Source: Leeuwenhoekiella marinoflava DSM 3653 (lineage in GTDB: Bacteria; Bacteroidota; Bacteroidia; Flavobacteriales; Flavobacteriaceae). From it: a stretch of DNA of 64,000 nt. How positions within the stretch are numbered: the first letter of the stretch is position 1; each line of letters opens with the position of its first letter. The position numbers and the translations under genes were made by a program. The notes below the pieces were generated by a model. The model saw only the letters and a list, made by a program, of their open reading frames with translations. It did no database searches and was not told where the DNA came from. Below, piece after piece: positions 27,274-35,509 of the stretch. Where the stretch lies: the NCBI RefSeq assembly GCF_900129005.1, contig NZ_FQUN01000006.1, positions 62,001 through 126,000 of the forward strand, in the 5' to 3' direction.

Positions 27274-29516
27274 GTATGGAATTGACAAAAGAAGAGGTAG
27301 TAAGACATCTGGAACAGGCAGAACAAGCCTATGTTGTACAACAGGTACATGAACTAGAGCAGCATATTAGTGCTATTCAGGAGAACTTTGATGTATTTTC
27401 TAATAGCGATACGTCTGTGTACATAAGGTATTATCGCTTGTATATGCGCTTCTTAGGGCTCTTTAAAGAGGTAGATGTGTCTGCAATGAACACCTACTTG
27501 GAAGCTTTAGAAGCCGAGGGTGTTGTAGAAGCTTCTGACTACGAGTGTATATGCAGTTATTATAAGCAATGTCCTCAGGAGATTTATGAGAAAGCCTTGA
27601 TGGCATTTTCGTATAACGAAAACTTACACCTACATTATGCTTTAAAATTGAATGAAGAACGGCGCTTTGGCGAGGCTATCGAGGTGCTTCGCTATGTGTT
27701 AGAATGCTATCCGGAAAGCACCGAAGTACGTTTTTTATTATCGGAAATTCAACGGGAGTATTTGGACGACTTGTGCATTTCTGAAGAAGAAGTTCCTGTA
27801 AACAAACTCTTGAATTTAGCTTCGGCAACTCATAATATTTCTGTTTTAAAAGGATTGAATCTCGACCCACGTTTAACACAGGCAGAGCAGTACCATACCC
27901 AAATTCAACTTGCTATATGGCAAAACCGCTCGGTAGAAGTTCGCGATCAATGGAGGGCAGAGTGGAAGCATCTGAAACTGGAAGACCGCACGCGTATTCT
28001 ACTGGCCGATTATGCAAAGGCTTTTATGATTTACGATATGGTTGCTGAGGTTTTAGTATACCCAGAGACTCCAGAGTTTCCAGAAGAAAATTATAGCGAT
28101 TTTTCAGCCTATAAATCCTATATGGCAGCGCTTGTAAATGCAGGATGGCAACGCGCGCAGCACCAGTATTACCTGATAGGAAAATCCTGTTATTTCTATT
28201 CAAACGACTTAAAGAAAATGGCTTATTGCCTGCAACAAGGCTTGACACTTAATCCTAAAAACCCGTTACTAATTGAATTAAAAGGTAAATTTTTCTTCTA
28301 TCAGGGCGATTATCAGGAAGCGGCAAAAGCTTTTCATGCGGCATTTAATAACGGTCTTTCAGTAACAGATTATTTGCAAACCCTAATGGATTTAAATGAT
28401 AGGGTACGAAACAATGAAGGTATTCTACAAGTCGTAAACCAGTTTCACTTACGGCACTGGCCTAATGCAAAAAGCATCTGCTTTAAAGGCTTTGCCTTAG
28501 CTAAACTTGGGCACGATGCGCAAGCTCTGGCAGTTTTAAATGAAGGCATCGAGGGCTATAATCAGAATTCATTTCATGCCTGGATGTATTATTGGCGTGC
28601 CATATTGCATAAGCGCAACAAAAATTACGATCTGTTTTTTCAAGATATCGAGCGCGAAGTACAATTTTATAAAGAAGGAAGCAGCGATTACTGCAATTCG
28701 ATGAATCTGAGTATGGAAGTGCTTTTTGAAATGGCAGATTACGAAAAAAGCTATAACTATGCCTGTTACTGCCACGAGCAAGGTAAATTAGATCCAGAGC
28801 TTTACCCGGTATTACAGTGGTTGTGTTTTTATAATTTTAAAGAAAATCCTGAAGGCGTAAGAGCGGCATCTGAGGGAGATTTGGTTCCCAACCCACAAAC
28901 GTTCATAGATTACCGAAACAATGGTCTGGTTTATTGGATTATAGGAAACGAAACTGTAGCAGCAGAGTCTCTGGTACTTGCTGCCCAAAATGCATCCGAT
29001 GCAGGCGTGTATTATAAGCTCGCTTTTATAGCTGCACGAGCAGCTTTTGATAACACACTTAGCCTGAACATTTATGATGAATTAAAAGCACGAGTCCCTG
29101 AAGACCGAACTTGGGAAGTAGATTATCCGTATCCAGATCTACTATTAAAAGCTAATCGTTATAAAGAAGCAACAGCAGCGCAAATAAATTTAATAGCTTC
29201 CTATCCTTATCGCGCTTTCTTTGACTTTCCTAAGGATATTAATTACCTTGCGGGAGCTCTTAAAAGAAGTGCCAAAGAAGCAGGAAATTTGAAGGATTAT
29301 ATAAGATACAGTGCCATGTTTTTGAGTAAAGAATCTCCTTGGGAAATTGATTTAAAAGAGCATCAGGAAATCACTGAGGACTTTTATAAAGAAGAACTTT
29401 TTTTACGACACAACTTATTGCAAACAGCTTCTCATTTAGAGGAACCTCTTGAAGAACTTGAAATTAGTGCTTTAGAGAACATTAAATCTCACTTTATAAC
29501 TACTTATTTCGCATAA
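27267..29516 (+). CDS. TPR-type helical-repeat protein
   Basis: This 749-residue cytoplasmic protein has recognisable tetratricopeptide-like repeats, for example LHYALKLNEERRFGEAIEVL, KMAYCLQQGLTLNPKNPLLI, KFFFYQGDYQEAAKAFHAAF and KGFALAKLGHDAQALAVLNE. These give an alpha-solenoid suited to holding partners. The start codon overlaps the end of the DUF1266-like gene; an inner ATG three codons later is possible. It lies 17 bases ahead of the sensor kinase, whose own N-terminal region is also TPR. No catalytic motif is seen. Confidence 0.78.
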   Translation: MVSMELTKEEVVRHLEQAEQAYVVQQVHELEQHISAIQENFDVFSNSDTSVYIRYYRLYMRFLGLFKEVDVSAMNTYLEALEAEGVVEASDYECICSYYKQCPQEIYEKALMAFSYNENLHLHYALKLNEERRFGEAIEVLRYVLECYPESTEVRFLLSEIQREYLDDLCISEEEVPVNKLLNLASATHNISVLKGLNLDPRLTQAEQYHTQIQLAIWQNRSVEVRDQWRAEWKHLKLEDRTRILLADYAKAFMIYDMVAEVLVYPETPEFPEENYSDFSAYKSYMAALVNAGWQRAQHQYYLIGKSCYFYSNDLKKMAYCLQQGLTLNPKNPLLIELKGKFFFYQGDYQEAAKAFHAAFNNGLSVTDYLQTLMDLNDRVRNNEGILQVVNQFHLRHWPNAKSICFKGFALAKLGHDAQALAVLNEGIEGYNQNSFHAWMYYWRAILHKRNKNYDLFFQDIEREVQFYKEGSSDYCNSMNLSMEVLFEMADYEKSYNYACYCHEQGKLDPELYPVLQWLCFYNFKENPEGVRAASEGDLVPNPQTFIDYRNNGLVYWIIGNETVAAESLVLAAQNASDAGVYYKLAFIAARAAFDNTLSLNIYDELKARVPEDRTWEVDYPYPDLLLKANRYKEATAAQINLIASYPYRAFFDFPKDINYLAGALKRSAKEAGNLKDYIRYSAMFLSKESPWEIDLKEHQEITEDFYKEELFLRHNLLQTASHLEEPLEELEISALENIKSHFITTYFA

Positions 29517-29533
29517 ATGCGAACTGTATCTTA

Positions 29534-31498
29534 ATGCTAAGAACTCTAAAACTTCATTTTTTAACCGTTCTTTTTTGTCTGGGAGTAACAGAAGTTCTCT
29601 TTGCGCAAGAAGCTCCCACTCCTAAAATAGATTCTCTGGCTAATAGTTACCAGCAAAATCTAAATACGCACCCTGTGGTGGCCAAAAAGGCTGCTTTAGA
29701 GTGGCTTAGCCTTGCTAAGAAGAAGCAATTAATTAAACAACAGGCGCAAGCACATTATTCATTAGGATATCTTGGGAATATATCTGGAGATTATCAGACT
29801 ACGGTATCCCATTCTAAACAAACCATAACGCTTTTAAAACAGCTCAATTTTGAAAATGGACTTGCTGCTTGTTATAACCTATTGGCTTTAGGGTATAAAA
29901 ATTTGGGAGATTATCCAAAGGCGATGGATGGTTTTATAACCTGTCTAAGCTATGCTAAATCTCAAGATGATAAACAGCAAGAAGCTAATGCTTATCAAAA
30001 TATAGCGACCCTTTATGTGCTTCAGAAGCAGTATGCTAAAGCTTTAGAAAATTTAGATAGGGCTGCTAATTTGTATCGGGAATTAAAAGACGATGATGGG
30101 GTACTTACTACTTTGTTCAATTTTGCAAATATTTTAAAAGAACAAGCGAAGTTTGATGAAGCCCGTAAGCATTATGAGACGGTATTAAAATACCGAAAGC
30201 GTGAAGGAAATAAAGCAGTTATTGCCTATATAAATATCAATCTTTCACAAATGCTTTTGGAAGAAATGAAATATCAGGAAGCGACTGTTGCTCTTAAAAA
30301 AACCTTACAACTTTTACAAGAGCTTCAATTCAACTCAGATATCGCCATAGTATTAAACGATCTGGGGCTTTGTGCAAGTAAACTGGGAAACCCCAAAGAA
30401 GCGATTGCTTATTTTCAGCAGGCACTGGCAATAGGCGAAGAGCAATCCCTACTTCGCTATAATTCTGAGATCTATAAAAATCTATCCCAGCTTTATGAGG
30501 ATCTGGGTGATTATAAGCAGGCACTTAATTTTTATGATAAAGGTGTGATGGTTACTGCAGATCAAAACTCCTTAGATAAAGAGAAGTATGTAGCCAAGCT
30601 TCAGGAGCGCTATGAAACCCAATTAAAAGAAACGCGTATTAAACTGCTTGAAAAAGAGCAGAAACTCAGTGAGGCCGAATTGCAAAAGACAGCACTCACC
30701 TTAAAAAGGCAGCGCTTTGTTAGAAATGCCTTTATTGCCGGTTTTATTTTGGTCTTAATCACAATGATTTTGTTGCGGTTTTTTTACTTACAGCGATTAA
30801 GAGTACAGAAAGAATTAAGCACACAACAGGAAGAAAATGCCAGACAGCGCATTAATCAAATGATTAAAGATCATAAGCTGTCTGTTATAGAACGCTATCA
30901 GGAAGGCCAGGAAGAAGAACGCTCAAGATTGGCACGTGATATTCACGACGGTATAGGAAGTGATTTGGCAGGTATAAAAATTGCTTTTGAACACTATATA
31001 GAAGGAAATTCAGAAAGGCCACAGGCAAAACGTTTGTTAGAAGCAATTAGCAATGCGTGTATTGATGTACGCGGACTCTCGCATCAGCTGCATCCGCTGC
31101 CCTTTTCAAAAATAGGTTTTAGCAGCTTCCTCAATGATTTTATAGATCAGGTTACTCAAAAAACCGAATTGAAAATCCAGACGTTTTTCTTTCCCGAAGA
31201 AGAACTGGATGCCTTGTCTGACGAGCTTTTAGCAGATGCTTATCGCATTGTACAGGAATTGATAAACAATATCTTGAAACACGCCGAAGCTACGCGGGCA
31301 GAAGTACAGCTTACAAAGCACGAAGATCATCTAAATATTGTTATTAACGATAACGGTAAAGGCTTCCAGAAAACCAAAAAACAAGGAATAGGACTCCGTA
31401 ATATCAGCGAGCGTCTGCAAAAAGTGCAAGGTGTTTTAGATATAGACAGCGGTTCAGGAAGCGGAACTTCGATAACCATAGATATTCCCCTAAATTAG
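29534..31498 (+). CDS. TPR-domain sensor histidine kinase (HisKA_3/NarL-partner type)
   Basis: The 654 residues contain a signal sequence (about 1-25, ending EVLFAQ), a periplasmic array of about seven TPR repeats (about 50-370, for example LEDLGDYKQALNFYDKGVMV), a coiled-coil, one membrane helix (about 397-418, NAFIAGFILVLITMILLRFF), and a cytoplasmic HisKA_3 dimerisation helix. The phospho-acceptor is in EEERSRLARDIHDGIGSDLA (His471). A HATPase_c domain follows (N box VQELINNILKHAEA, G box NDNGKGFQKTKKQGIGLRNI). It should phosphorylate the LuxR-type regulator encoded five bases downstream. The ligand is unknown. Its location inside the regulon makes it a candidate controller of the shared promoter. 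Confidence 0.9.
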   Translation: MLRTLKLHFLTVLFCLGVTEVLFAQEAPTPKIDSLANSYQQNLNTHPVVAKKAALEWLSLAKKKQLIKQQAQAHYSLGYLGNISGDYQTTVSHSKQTITLLKQLNFENGLAACYNLLALGYKNLGDYPKAMDGFITCLSYAKSQDDKQQEANAYQNIATLYVLQKQYAKALENLDRAANLYRELKDDDGVLTTLFNFANILKEQAKFDEARKHYETVLKYRKREGNKAVIAYININLSQMLLEEMKYQEATVALKKTLQLLQELQFNSDIAIVLNDLGLCASKLGNPKEAIAYFQQALAIGEEQSLLRYNSEIYKNLSQLYEDLGDYKQALNFYDKGVMVTADQNSLDKEKYVAKLQERYETQLKETRIKLLEKEQKLSEAELQKTALTLKRQRFVRNAFIAGFILVLITMILLRFFYLQRLRVQKELSTQQEENARQRINQMIKDHKLSVIERYQEGQEEERSRLARDIHDGIGSDLAGIKIAFEHYIEGNSERPQAKRLLEAISNACIDVRGLSHQLHPLPFSKIGFSSFLNDFIDQVTQKTELKIQTFFFPEEELDALSDELLADAYRIVQELINNILKHAEATRAEVQLTKHEDHLNIVINDNGKGFQKTKKQGIGLRNISERLQKVQGVLDIDSGSGSGTSITIDIPLN

Positions 31499-31503
31499 AT
31501 ATT

Positions 31504-32142
31504 TTGAAAAAGGTAAACATCATTATTGCAGACGACCATTTAATGTTTTTAGAAGGCATTAATACTATTTTAAAGGATATGCCAGAAATAGGTGAAGTGC
31601 ATTTAGCCACTGAAGGAAAACAGGTTATACGCTTGCTGCATCAGTTTGATATTGATTTAATAATTAGCGATATCAGTATGCCTAAGATGGATGGGATAGA
31701 ACTGCTTACTGAAATTAAAAAGAAGCACAGCGATGTAAAAATCATTATGCTGAGTATGCTTGATAATCATCGAACGGTACATAAAGTAATTCAAAAAGGA
31801 GCAAATGGTTTTGTACCAAAATTTACCAGCAAAGAAGAATTGCAAAAAGCGGTGCGCACCGTACTAGAAGGGGAGCAGTATTTTTCAGAACTCATTAAAC
31901 AGCGTTATATGGAAAGTGTTTTTGAACGCAAAAAGTATAAAAACATCGAACTTTCCCCAAGAGAAAAAGAAGTGCTTCAACTCTTAGGAGAGGAGTTGAC
32001 TTCTAAAGAAATTTCAGAAAAGCTTTTTATTTCTGTGAATACGGTAGAAACACACCGCAAAAACATTCTTTTAAAAACAGGCTCAAAAACCACTACAGGA
32101 GCTGTGAAATATGCAATAGAGTCTGGCTTGTTTGATGATTAA
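31504..32142 (+). CDS. LuxR/NarL-family response regulator
   Basis: This 212-residue protein has an N-terminal receiver domain with acidic pocket IIADDH, phospho-acceptor Asp56 in IISDISMPKMDG, Ser/Thr region IIMLSM and Lys in GANGFVPKF. The C-terminal LuxR helix-turn-helix reads LSPREKEVLQLLGEELTSKE, then ISEKLFISVNTVETHRKNIL. The start is TTG at 31504; no ATG in a suitable place is available, and this position leaves the receiver intact. It is paired with the upstream kinase. It could bind the inverted-repeat-like box found at seven promoters around it (inferred, not shown). Confidence 0.9.
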   Translation: MKKVNIIIADDHLMFLEGINTILKDMPEIGEVHLATEGKQVIRLLHQFDIDLIISDISMPKMDGIELLTEIKKKHSDVKIIMLSMLDNHRTVHKVIQKGANGFVPKFTSKEELQKAVRTVLEGEQYFSELIKQRYMESVFERKKYKNIELSPREKEVLQLLGEELTSKEISEKLFISVNTVETHRKNILLKTGSKTTTGAVKYAIESGLFDD

Positions 32143-32192
32143 TTTTTTTGATAAAAGAGCTTTGTTTGAGTTCACATAAAGCAAATATGATC

Positions 32193-33179
32193 TTAAAGAG
32201 TAGTTGTAAACGGCAAGAGCTCTTCAATTTTTTCCCAACGCTCTTCAAAGGTTTTTAAATCGACTATCGTATGCAATTCGGTACGCAGCATCTTTTGAGT
32301 TTCTAAATCAAAAAATACCAGCATCACGGCAGTAATAGGTTCTTTCCAAGCTACAGGTTCTTTAGACCTAGAACCGTTTTGATCACTTAAAAACTGAATC
32401 CACACCGCCTCGTCAAATGTATCAGCATTTACATAAGTTTTAGAAGTAGGATGTAAGCGATAGCTGGCTTGAGATTGTTTTAAATAGGCAATAATATCAA
32501 GGTTGATTTTGCTTTGTAACTTTGTGTAAGCTTCAGCTTTAGTATTTATTGTAAAATGCGTAAAATCCCAGCCTTCTATTCCTGGAATGGTTTCGCCTTG
32601 TAATAGGGAGTGTGATAATACCGGGGTTTTGATGTTGAATTTAAAATAGCCCCCACAATACAAGGTATCGCGATTTTGATTCATAGTATTTAGCAGTTCA
32701 GAAATAGTGTTTTTTATAAACAGGGAAGAAGGAGTTGTCGTAAAATTTAGGTTAACAGAGTAGTATTCAAAATTTGTAAGAATACCTTTATTTTCTAGTT
32801 GTTCTGTTATGTTCTGTTTTATTGTGTAATCTGTTTTAGCTTCGGTATACATCTCTTTTAGAGATCTTTCCTGATATCCTCCCTGATCTAAAAGATCTTC
32901 TTCTTTCATTTTTTTAGCATCAAAATGTAAAGCAAAACGTATTTTAGGATATTGTTGATCAAAAATTTCAACAGAAAACATGTTTGGATTCATATTTCCT
33001 TCATTAAAAAAGCGGTTTAAATTTTCAAAACTCAATTTTTTTTGAAAACGTTCTGTAAGATACTGTTCTAATGTAACAGCTGCCCGGTCTTTGCTCATGC
33101 CGCCAAATAAACGGCCGCATCCAAGCATTAATATTGCTATAAGTATAATGAGAATTGCGATGTAGCTCATACGTTTCAT
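32193..33179 (-). CDS. Putative lipoprotein of unknown function
   Basis: The 328 residues run from the ATG at 33179 (MKRMSYIAILIILIAILMLG, then C). The longer frame starting at a GTG at 33233 would bury the signal sequence and overlap promoter copy G, so the shorter start is preferred. The lipobox MLGC anchors it to a membrane. The mature part has two similar beta-helical halves: FSVEIFDQQYPKIRFALHFD and FEYYSVNLNFTTTPSSLFIK. Near the end, VAWKEPITAVMLVFFDLETQ is a hydrophobic strand. I recognise no family. It is convergent with the response regulator. Confidence 0.75.
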   Translation of the reverse strand: MKRMSYIAILIILIAILMLGCGRLFGGMSKDRAAVTLEQYLTERFQKKLSFENLNRFFNEGNMNPNMFSVEIFDQQYPKIRFALHFDAKKMKEEDLLDQGGYQERSLKEMYTEAKTDYTIKQNITEQLENKGILTNFEYYSVNLNFTTTPSSLFIKNTISELLNTMNQNRDTLYCGGYFKFNIKTPVLSHSLLQGETIPGIEGWDFTHFTINTKAEAYTKLQSKINLDIIAYLKQSQASYRLHPTSKTYVNADTFDEAVWIQFLSDQNGSRSKEPVAWKEPITAVMLVFFDLETQKMLRTELHTIVDLKTFEERWEKIEELLPFTTTL

Positions 33180-33199
33180 AGTGTAGTTATTTATAAAAG

Positions 33200-33249
33200 C
33201 TAATCTAGGAGAAAGCTGTTCGTAGAGCCTCACTGAATTCCGTGAGTTT
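33200..33249 (-). promoter_or_regulatory. Regulon promoter copy G
   Basis: On the minus strand, AAACTCACGGAATTCA is followed by GTGA (instead of GG), 22 bases, then TAGATTAG at 33207-33200, 20 bases before the lipoprotein ATG. It abuts copy C head to head, with one base between them, making a compact divergent promoter. Confidence 0.65.
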
Positions 33250-33250
33250 T

Positions 33251-33301
33251 AACATTCATCAATACAGGTCAGTTTTTGTCTCGTGTCAGGGGATACTTTT
33301 G
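33251..33301 (+). promoter_or_regulatory. Regulon promoter copy C
   Basis: AACATTCATCAATACA (33251-33266) is followed by GGTC, 23 bases, then TACTTTTG (33294-33301), a full TAnnTTTG match. The ATG of the next gene is 28 bases on. Confidence 0.7.
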
Positions 33302-33329
33302 AAGTATCAATTTTAATAAAAAAACTAGT

Positions 33330-33725
33330 ATGGGACTACAAGAAAAGAAAACTGCAAAAGCCATAGAAGATCAGTATTTAGGTGATTACCAAAAAGAGAT
33401 CAATGAGGTTACAGGTAAAGAATTACATGTAAACATTAACTGGGATACATTTGAACTTGATTTTATGAAGTTTATACCTAGCGTTTGTTTGCAACGTCTT
33501 ACCGATGCGTTTAAAGAGGTTTGTGCAGATGATATGGGTAAAGAAGCTATACAAGAAAGTATTAATTCTGTAGAGGTTTATTGCATACCTAACGAAGGAG
33601 CAGAGGCTAAAAAAGAATTAAAGATAGAAGACGGTGTTTTCTCACTTACAGCTTGCTGGGGTGGTCACCACAGTGGCTATTTTTCTGATTTGGTTATTCG
33701 CGAATTTTTAGAAAATAATCTATAA
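33330..33725 (+). CDS. Small cytoplasmic protein of unknown function
   Basis: The 131 residues have no signal peptide. It has a helical start (KKTAKAIEDQYLGDYQKEIN), a strand with GKELHVNINWDTFEL, a helix with CADDMGKEAIQESINSVEVY, and an end rich in Gly/His (FSLTACWGGHHSGYFSDLVI). The central part (GKE[LI]..., then GKEA..E.I) weakly resembles the second half of the 230-residue protein at 34402-35094, suggesting that they are distant paralogues. It is transcribed alone from promoter copy C and ends at a strong terminator. Confidence 0.75.
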   Translation: MGLQEKKTAKAIEDQYLGDYQKEINEVTGKELHVNINWDTFELDFMKFIPSVCLQRLTDAFKEVCADDMGKEAIQESINSVEVYCIPNEGAEAKKELKIEDGVFSLTACWGGHHSGYFSDLVIREFLENNL

Positions 33726-33748
33726 TCACCTCCTTTTAGGAACGTATT

Positions 33749-33785
33749 AAAAAACGGAAAGCTGATTAAGCTTTCCGTTTTTTTT
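33749..33785 (+). terminator. Strong rho-independent terminator
   Basis: A perfect 15-bp stem (AAAAAACGGAAAGCT at 33749-33763 with its complement at 33769-33783, loop GATTA) runs into a T tract. It ends the plus-strand gene and could also work on the opposite strand, because of the A run on its left. Confidence 0.9.
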
Positions 33786-33979
33786 GTGGATTACGGCGAA
33801 GAATGAGTCGTTTTTAGATTTGCCTATTTTACTAATTCTATCATATGTTTTGTACCGGTTCCTTTTGCTGTATCTTATCAATAATTACATTCTTATCCTG
33901 TTGATTATAAAAGTGCTTATAAATGAATATGAGCCATAAAAATGGCTCATATATATAATTTTGTTTAAACTTAGAAGGA

Positions 33980-34381
33980 CTAATTCATTTGCACTTTATT
34001 AATTACAACTCCCATTAAATTTGCAGAAAAATAGCCGCTTTGTTGATAACCGTTATTCTCGGTAAACGATTGGTTATAGCTTTGTGCAATAGCTTTTTTA
34101 AAGTTGAGGGTTATATTGGGAGTTTCTTCGTTTTTAAAGAAAATTTTTACAATCCCAGACCAATCGCTAGGGTGGTTGGCAATCCATTCTAAAAACAGTT
34201 CGTCTGGCTCATTATTATTACAACCAGAAGCGTAAACATCTATTCTCTTATCAGATTCATTATTTATATCATATGCAGTAGAAATGCTATAATCAAAACT
34301 CTGTAAGATATATTTATTTTGTGTGTTTTCATCTTTGTTTAAAATGAATTCGATACGATCTATAACAGTATTTGGTACCAT
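33980..34381 (-). CDS. Small protein of unknown function
   Basis: This 133-residue, beta-rich protein (NKYILQSFDYSISTAYDINN, PDELFLEWIANHPSDWSGIV, KIFFKNEETPNITLNFKKAI) has no signal peptide. No family is recognised; the compact size and strand pattern are like many single-domain adaptor or immunity-type proteins, but that is a weak comparison. It lies 20 bases after the 230-residue protein and shares promoter copy E. Confidence 0.72.
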   Translation of the reverse strand: MVPNTVIDRIEFILNKDENTQNKYILQSFDYSISTAYDINNESDKRIDVYASGCNNNEPDELFLEWIANHPSDWSGIVKIFFKNEETPNITLNFKKAIAQSYNQSFTENNGYQQSGYFSANLMGVVINKVQMN

Positions 34382-34401
34382 AATATTTAAATTTTAAAGT
34401 T

Positions 34402-35094
34402 TTATAAGTTTTTTTCGATTTCGTTTTGAAGTTGAATTTTACTCAAAACGCTTTTCCAACCCTTCTGAAGATTGAAGCTAATCGTAAATGAGCGCTCGTT
34501 AAGCGTTACGGTATTCTTTTCCGAAAAATTAAAAGCAATAGCATCAATACCTTCTACAAATGCTTCTTTTGCCAGCTTATTTTCGGCAAGTGTACTTATT
34601 GTTTCTTGTACTAAAAGAATGGCTTTTTTAGCGTAGAATTTTTCAGTATCGCTTGGATTTTCTCCAGCATCAAATTTAATAGTGATTTCTTTACCTAAAA
34701 TTTCTTGAATAGCTAAAACCGCAGTTTTTATATCTTTTTTAAACTGAAGTTGCGTAGGAATATCTTTAGGATCGGGAGTGAACGGAATTTTACCGTCAGA
34801 TAGCAGGTGTACGTAATCTTTTACGTTTTGTAACATAACACACGAAATGCTATGGAAACTTACATATTGCAAATCGGCCTCATTGTCGTACCAATTTCCT
34901 ATTAAAACCACTCTTTTATCGGCATCGTAGTTTATAAAATAACCTGAAATAGTACCATCTGTATTGCTAAAGCTAACCTTTGGCATATTTGGTTTCTCCT
35001 GTTTACGCTCATGGTCTGCGACTTCTTGAAGTATTTCTAAAACCTCATTCGTCTCTAAAACCGGTAATTGTAACATTGCTTTAAAGTCCATCAT
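34402..35094 (-). CDS. Protein of unknown function, possible paralogue of the 33.3-kb gene
   Basis: This 230-residue cytoplasmic protein's N-terminal half contains KVSFSNTDGTISGYFINYDA with a following strand, resembling a small beta barrel. Its C-terminal half (about 110-230, with ILGKEITIKFDAGENPSDTE and NKLAKEAFVEGIDAIAFNFS) aligns loosely with the 131-residue protein at 33330-33725. Two ATG codons stand at the start (MMDF). It is the first gene after promoter copy E. The function is unknown. Confidence 0.75.
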   Translation of the reverse strand: MMDFKAMLQLPVLETNEVLEILQEVADHERKQEKPNMPKVSFSNTDGTISGYFINYDADKRVVLIGNWYDNEADLQYVSFHSISCVMLQNVKDYVHLLSDGKIPFTPDPKDIPTQLQFKKDIKTAVLAIQEILGKEITIKFDAGENPSDTEKFYAKKAILLVQETISTLAENKLAKEAFVEGIDAIAFNFSEKNTVTLNERSFTISFNLQKGWKSVLSKIQLQNEIEKNL

Positions 35095-35115
35095 TTAATC
35101 ATTTTAATTTGATTA

Positions 35116-35165
35116 CAAAGTTGGAAGCTACTAAGCAGAATTTTCTACCGGTATTCCGTGAAATT
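35116..35165 (-). promoter_or_regulatory. Regulon promoter copy E
   Basis: On the minus strand, AATTTCACGGAATACC is followed by GGTA, 22 bases, then CAACTTTG at 35123-35116, 21 bases before the ATG of the 230-residue protein. It sits in the short gap after the upstream minus-strand gene, so this gene pair has its own promoter. Confidence 0.75.
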
Positions 35166-35170
35166 GTGTA

Positions 35171-35509
35171 TTATTTAAATGTATTTAACACCAAATCTAA
35201 GATTCTCAAGTCTTGATTTTTATCACTAAAGGTATAGGTTCCTTTTCCGGAAACCGGAATGGTGGTTATGTAATTCATTCCGGTTTTATGGGATTCTTCT
35301 ATATTTACATCAAAAGAAAATTCAGCATTTGTAAACTGAAAACTTTTGTTAGTTATATTAAGGCTAATCTTTTCCGGAGCTAGTTTTACTTGGCAAATAC
35401 TAGGCGCATAATTTCCCAGCTCTTTTTCTACGAACAACTTAGACCAGCAGCTATGCATCTTGCATATCAAGTCAGCCAACTCTTTTTTCACCTTAGTAGT
35501 AATCGGCAC
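35171..35509 (-). CDS. Small beta-rich protein overlapping the LRR gene
   Basis: The 112 residues have a helical start (VKKELADLICKMHSCWSKLF) followed by beta strands (FQFTNAEFSFDVNIEESHKT, ITTIPVSGKGTYTFSDKNQD). No family is recognised. Its first 17 bases overlap the 3' end of the LRR gene in another frame, which implies coupled translation and perhaps a direct partnership. Confidence 0.72.
   Translation of the reverse strand: MPITTKVKKELADLICKMHSCWSKLFVEKELGNYAPSICQVKLAPEKISLNITNKSFQFTNAEFSFDVNIEESHKTGMNYITTIPVSGKGTYTFSDKNQDLRILDLVLNTFK

Noticed and set aside
32193-33233. Longer GTG start for the lipoprotein
   Set aside because: It would place 18 residues before the signal sequence and run across the conserved promoter element; the ATG at 33179 gives a normal lipoprotein signal.
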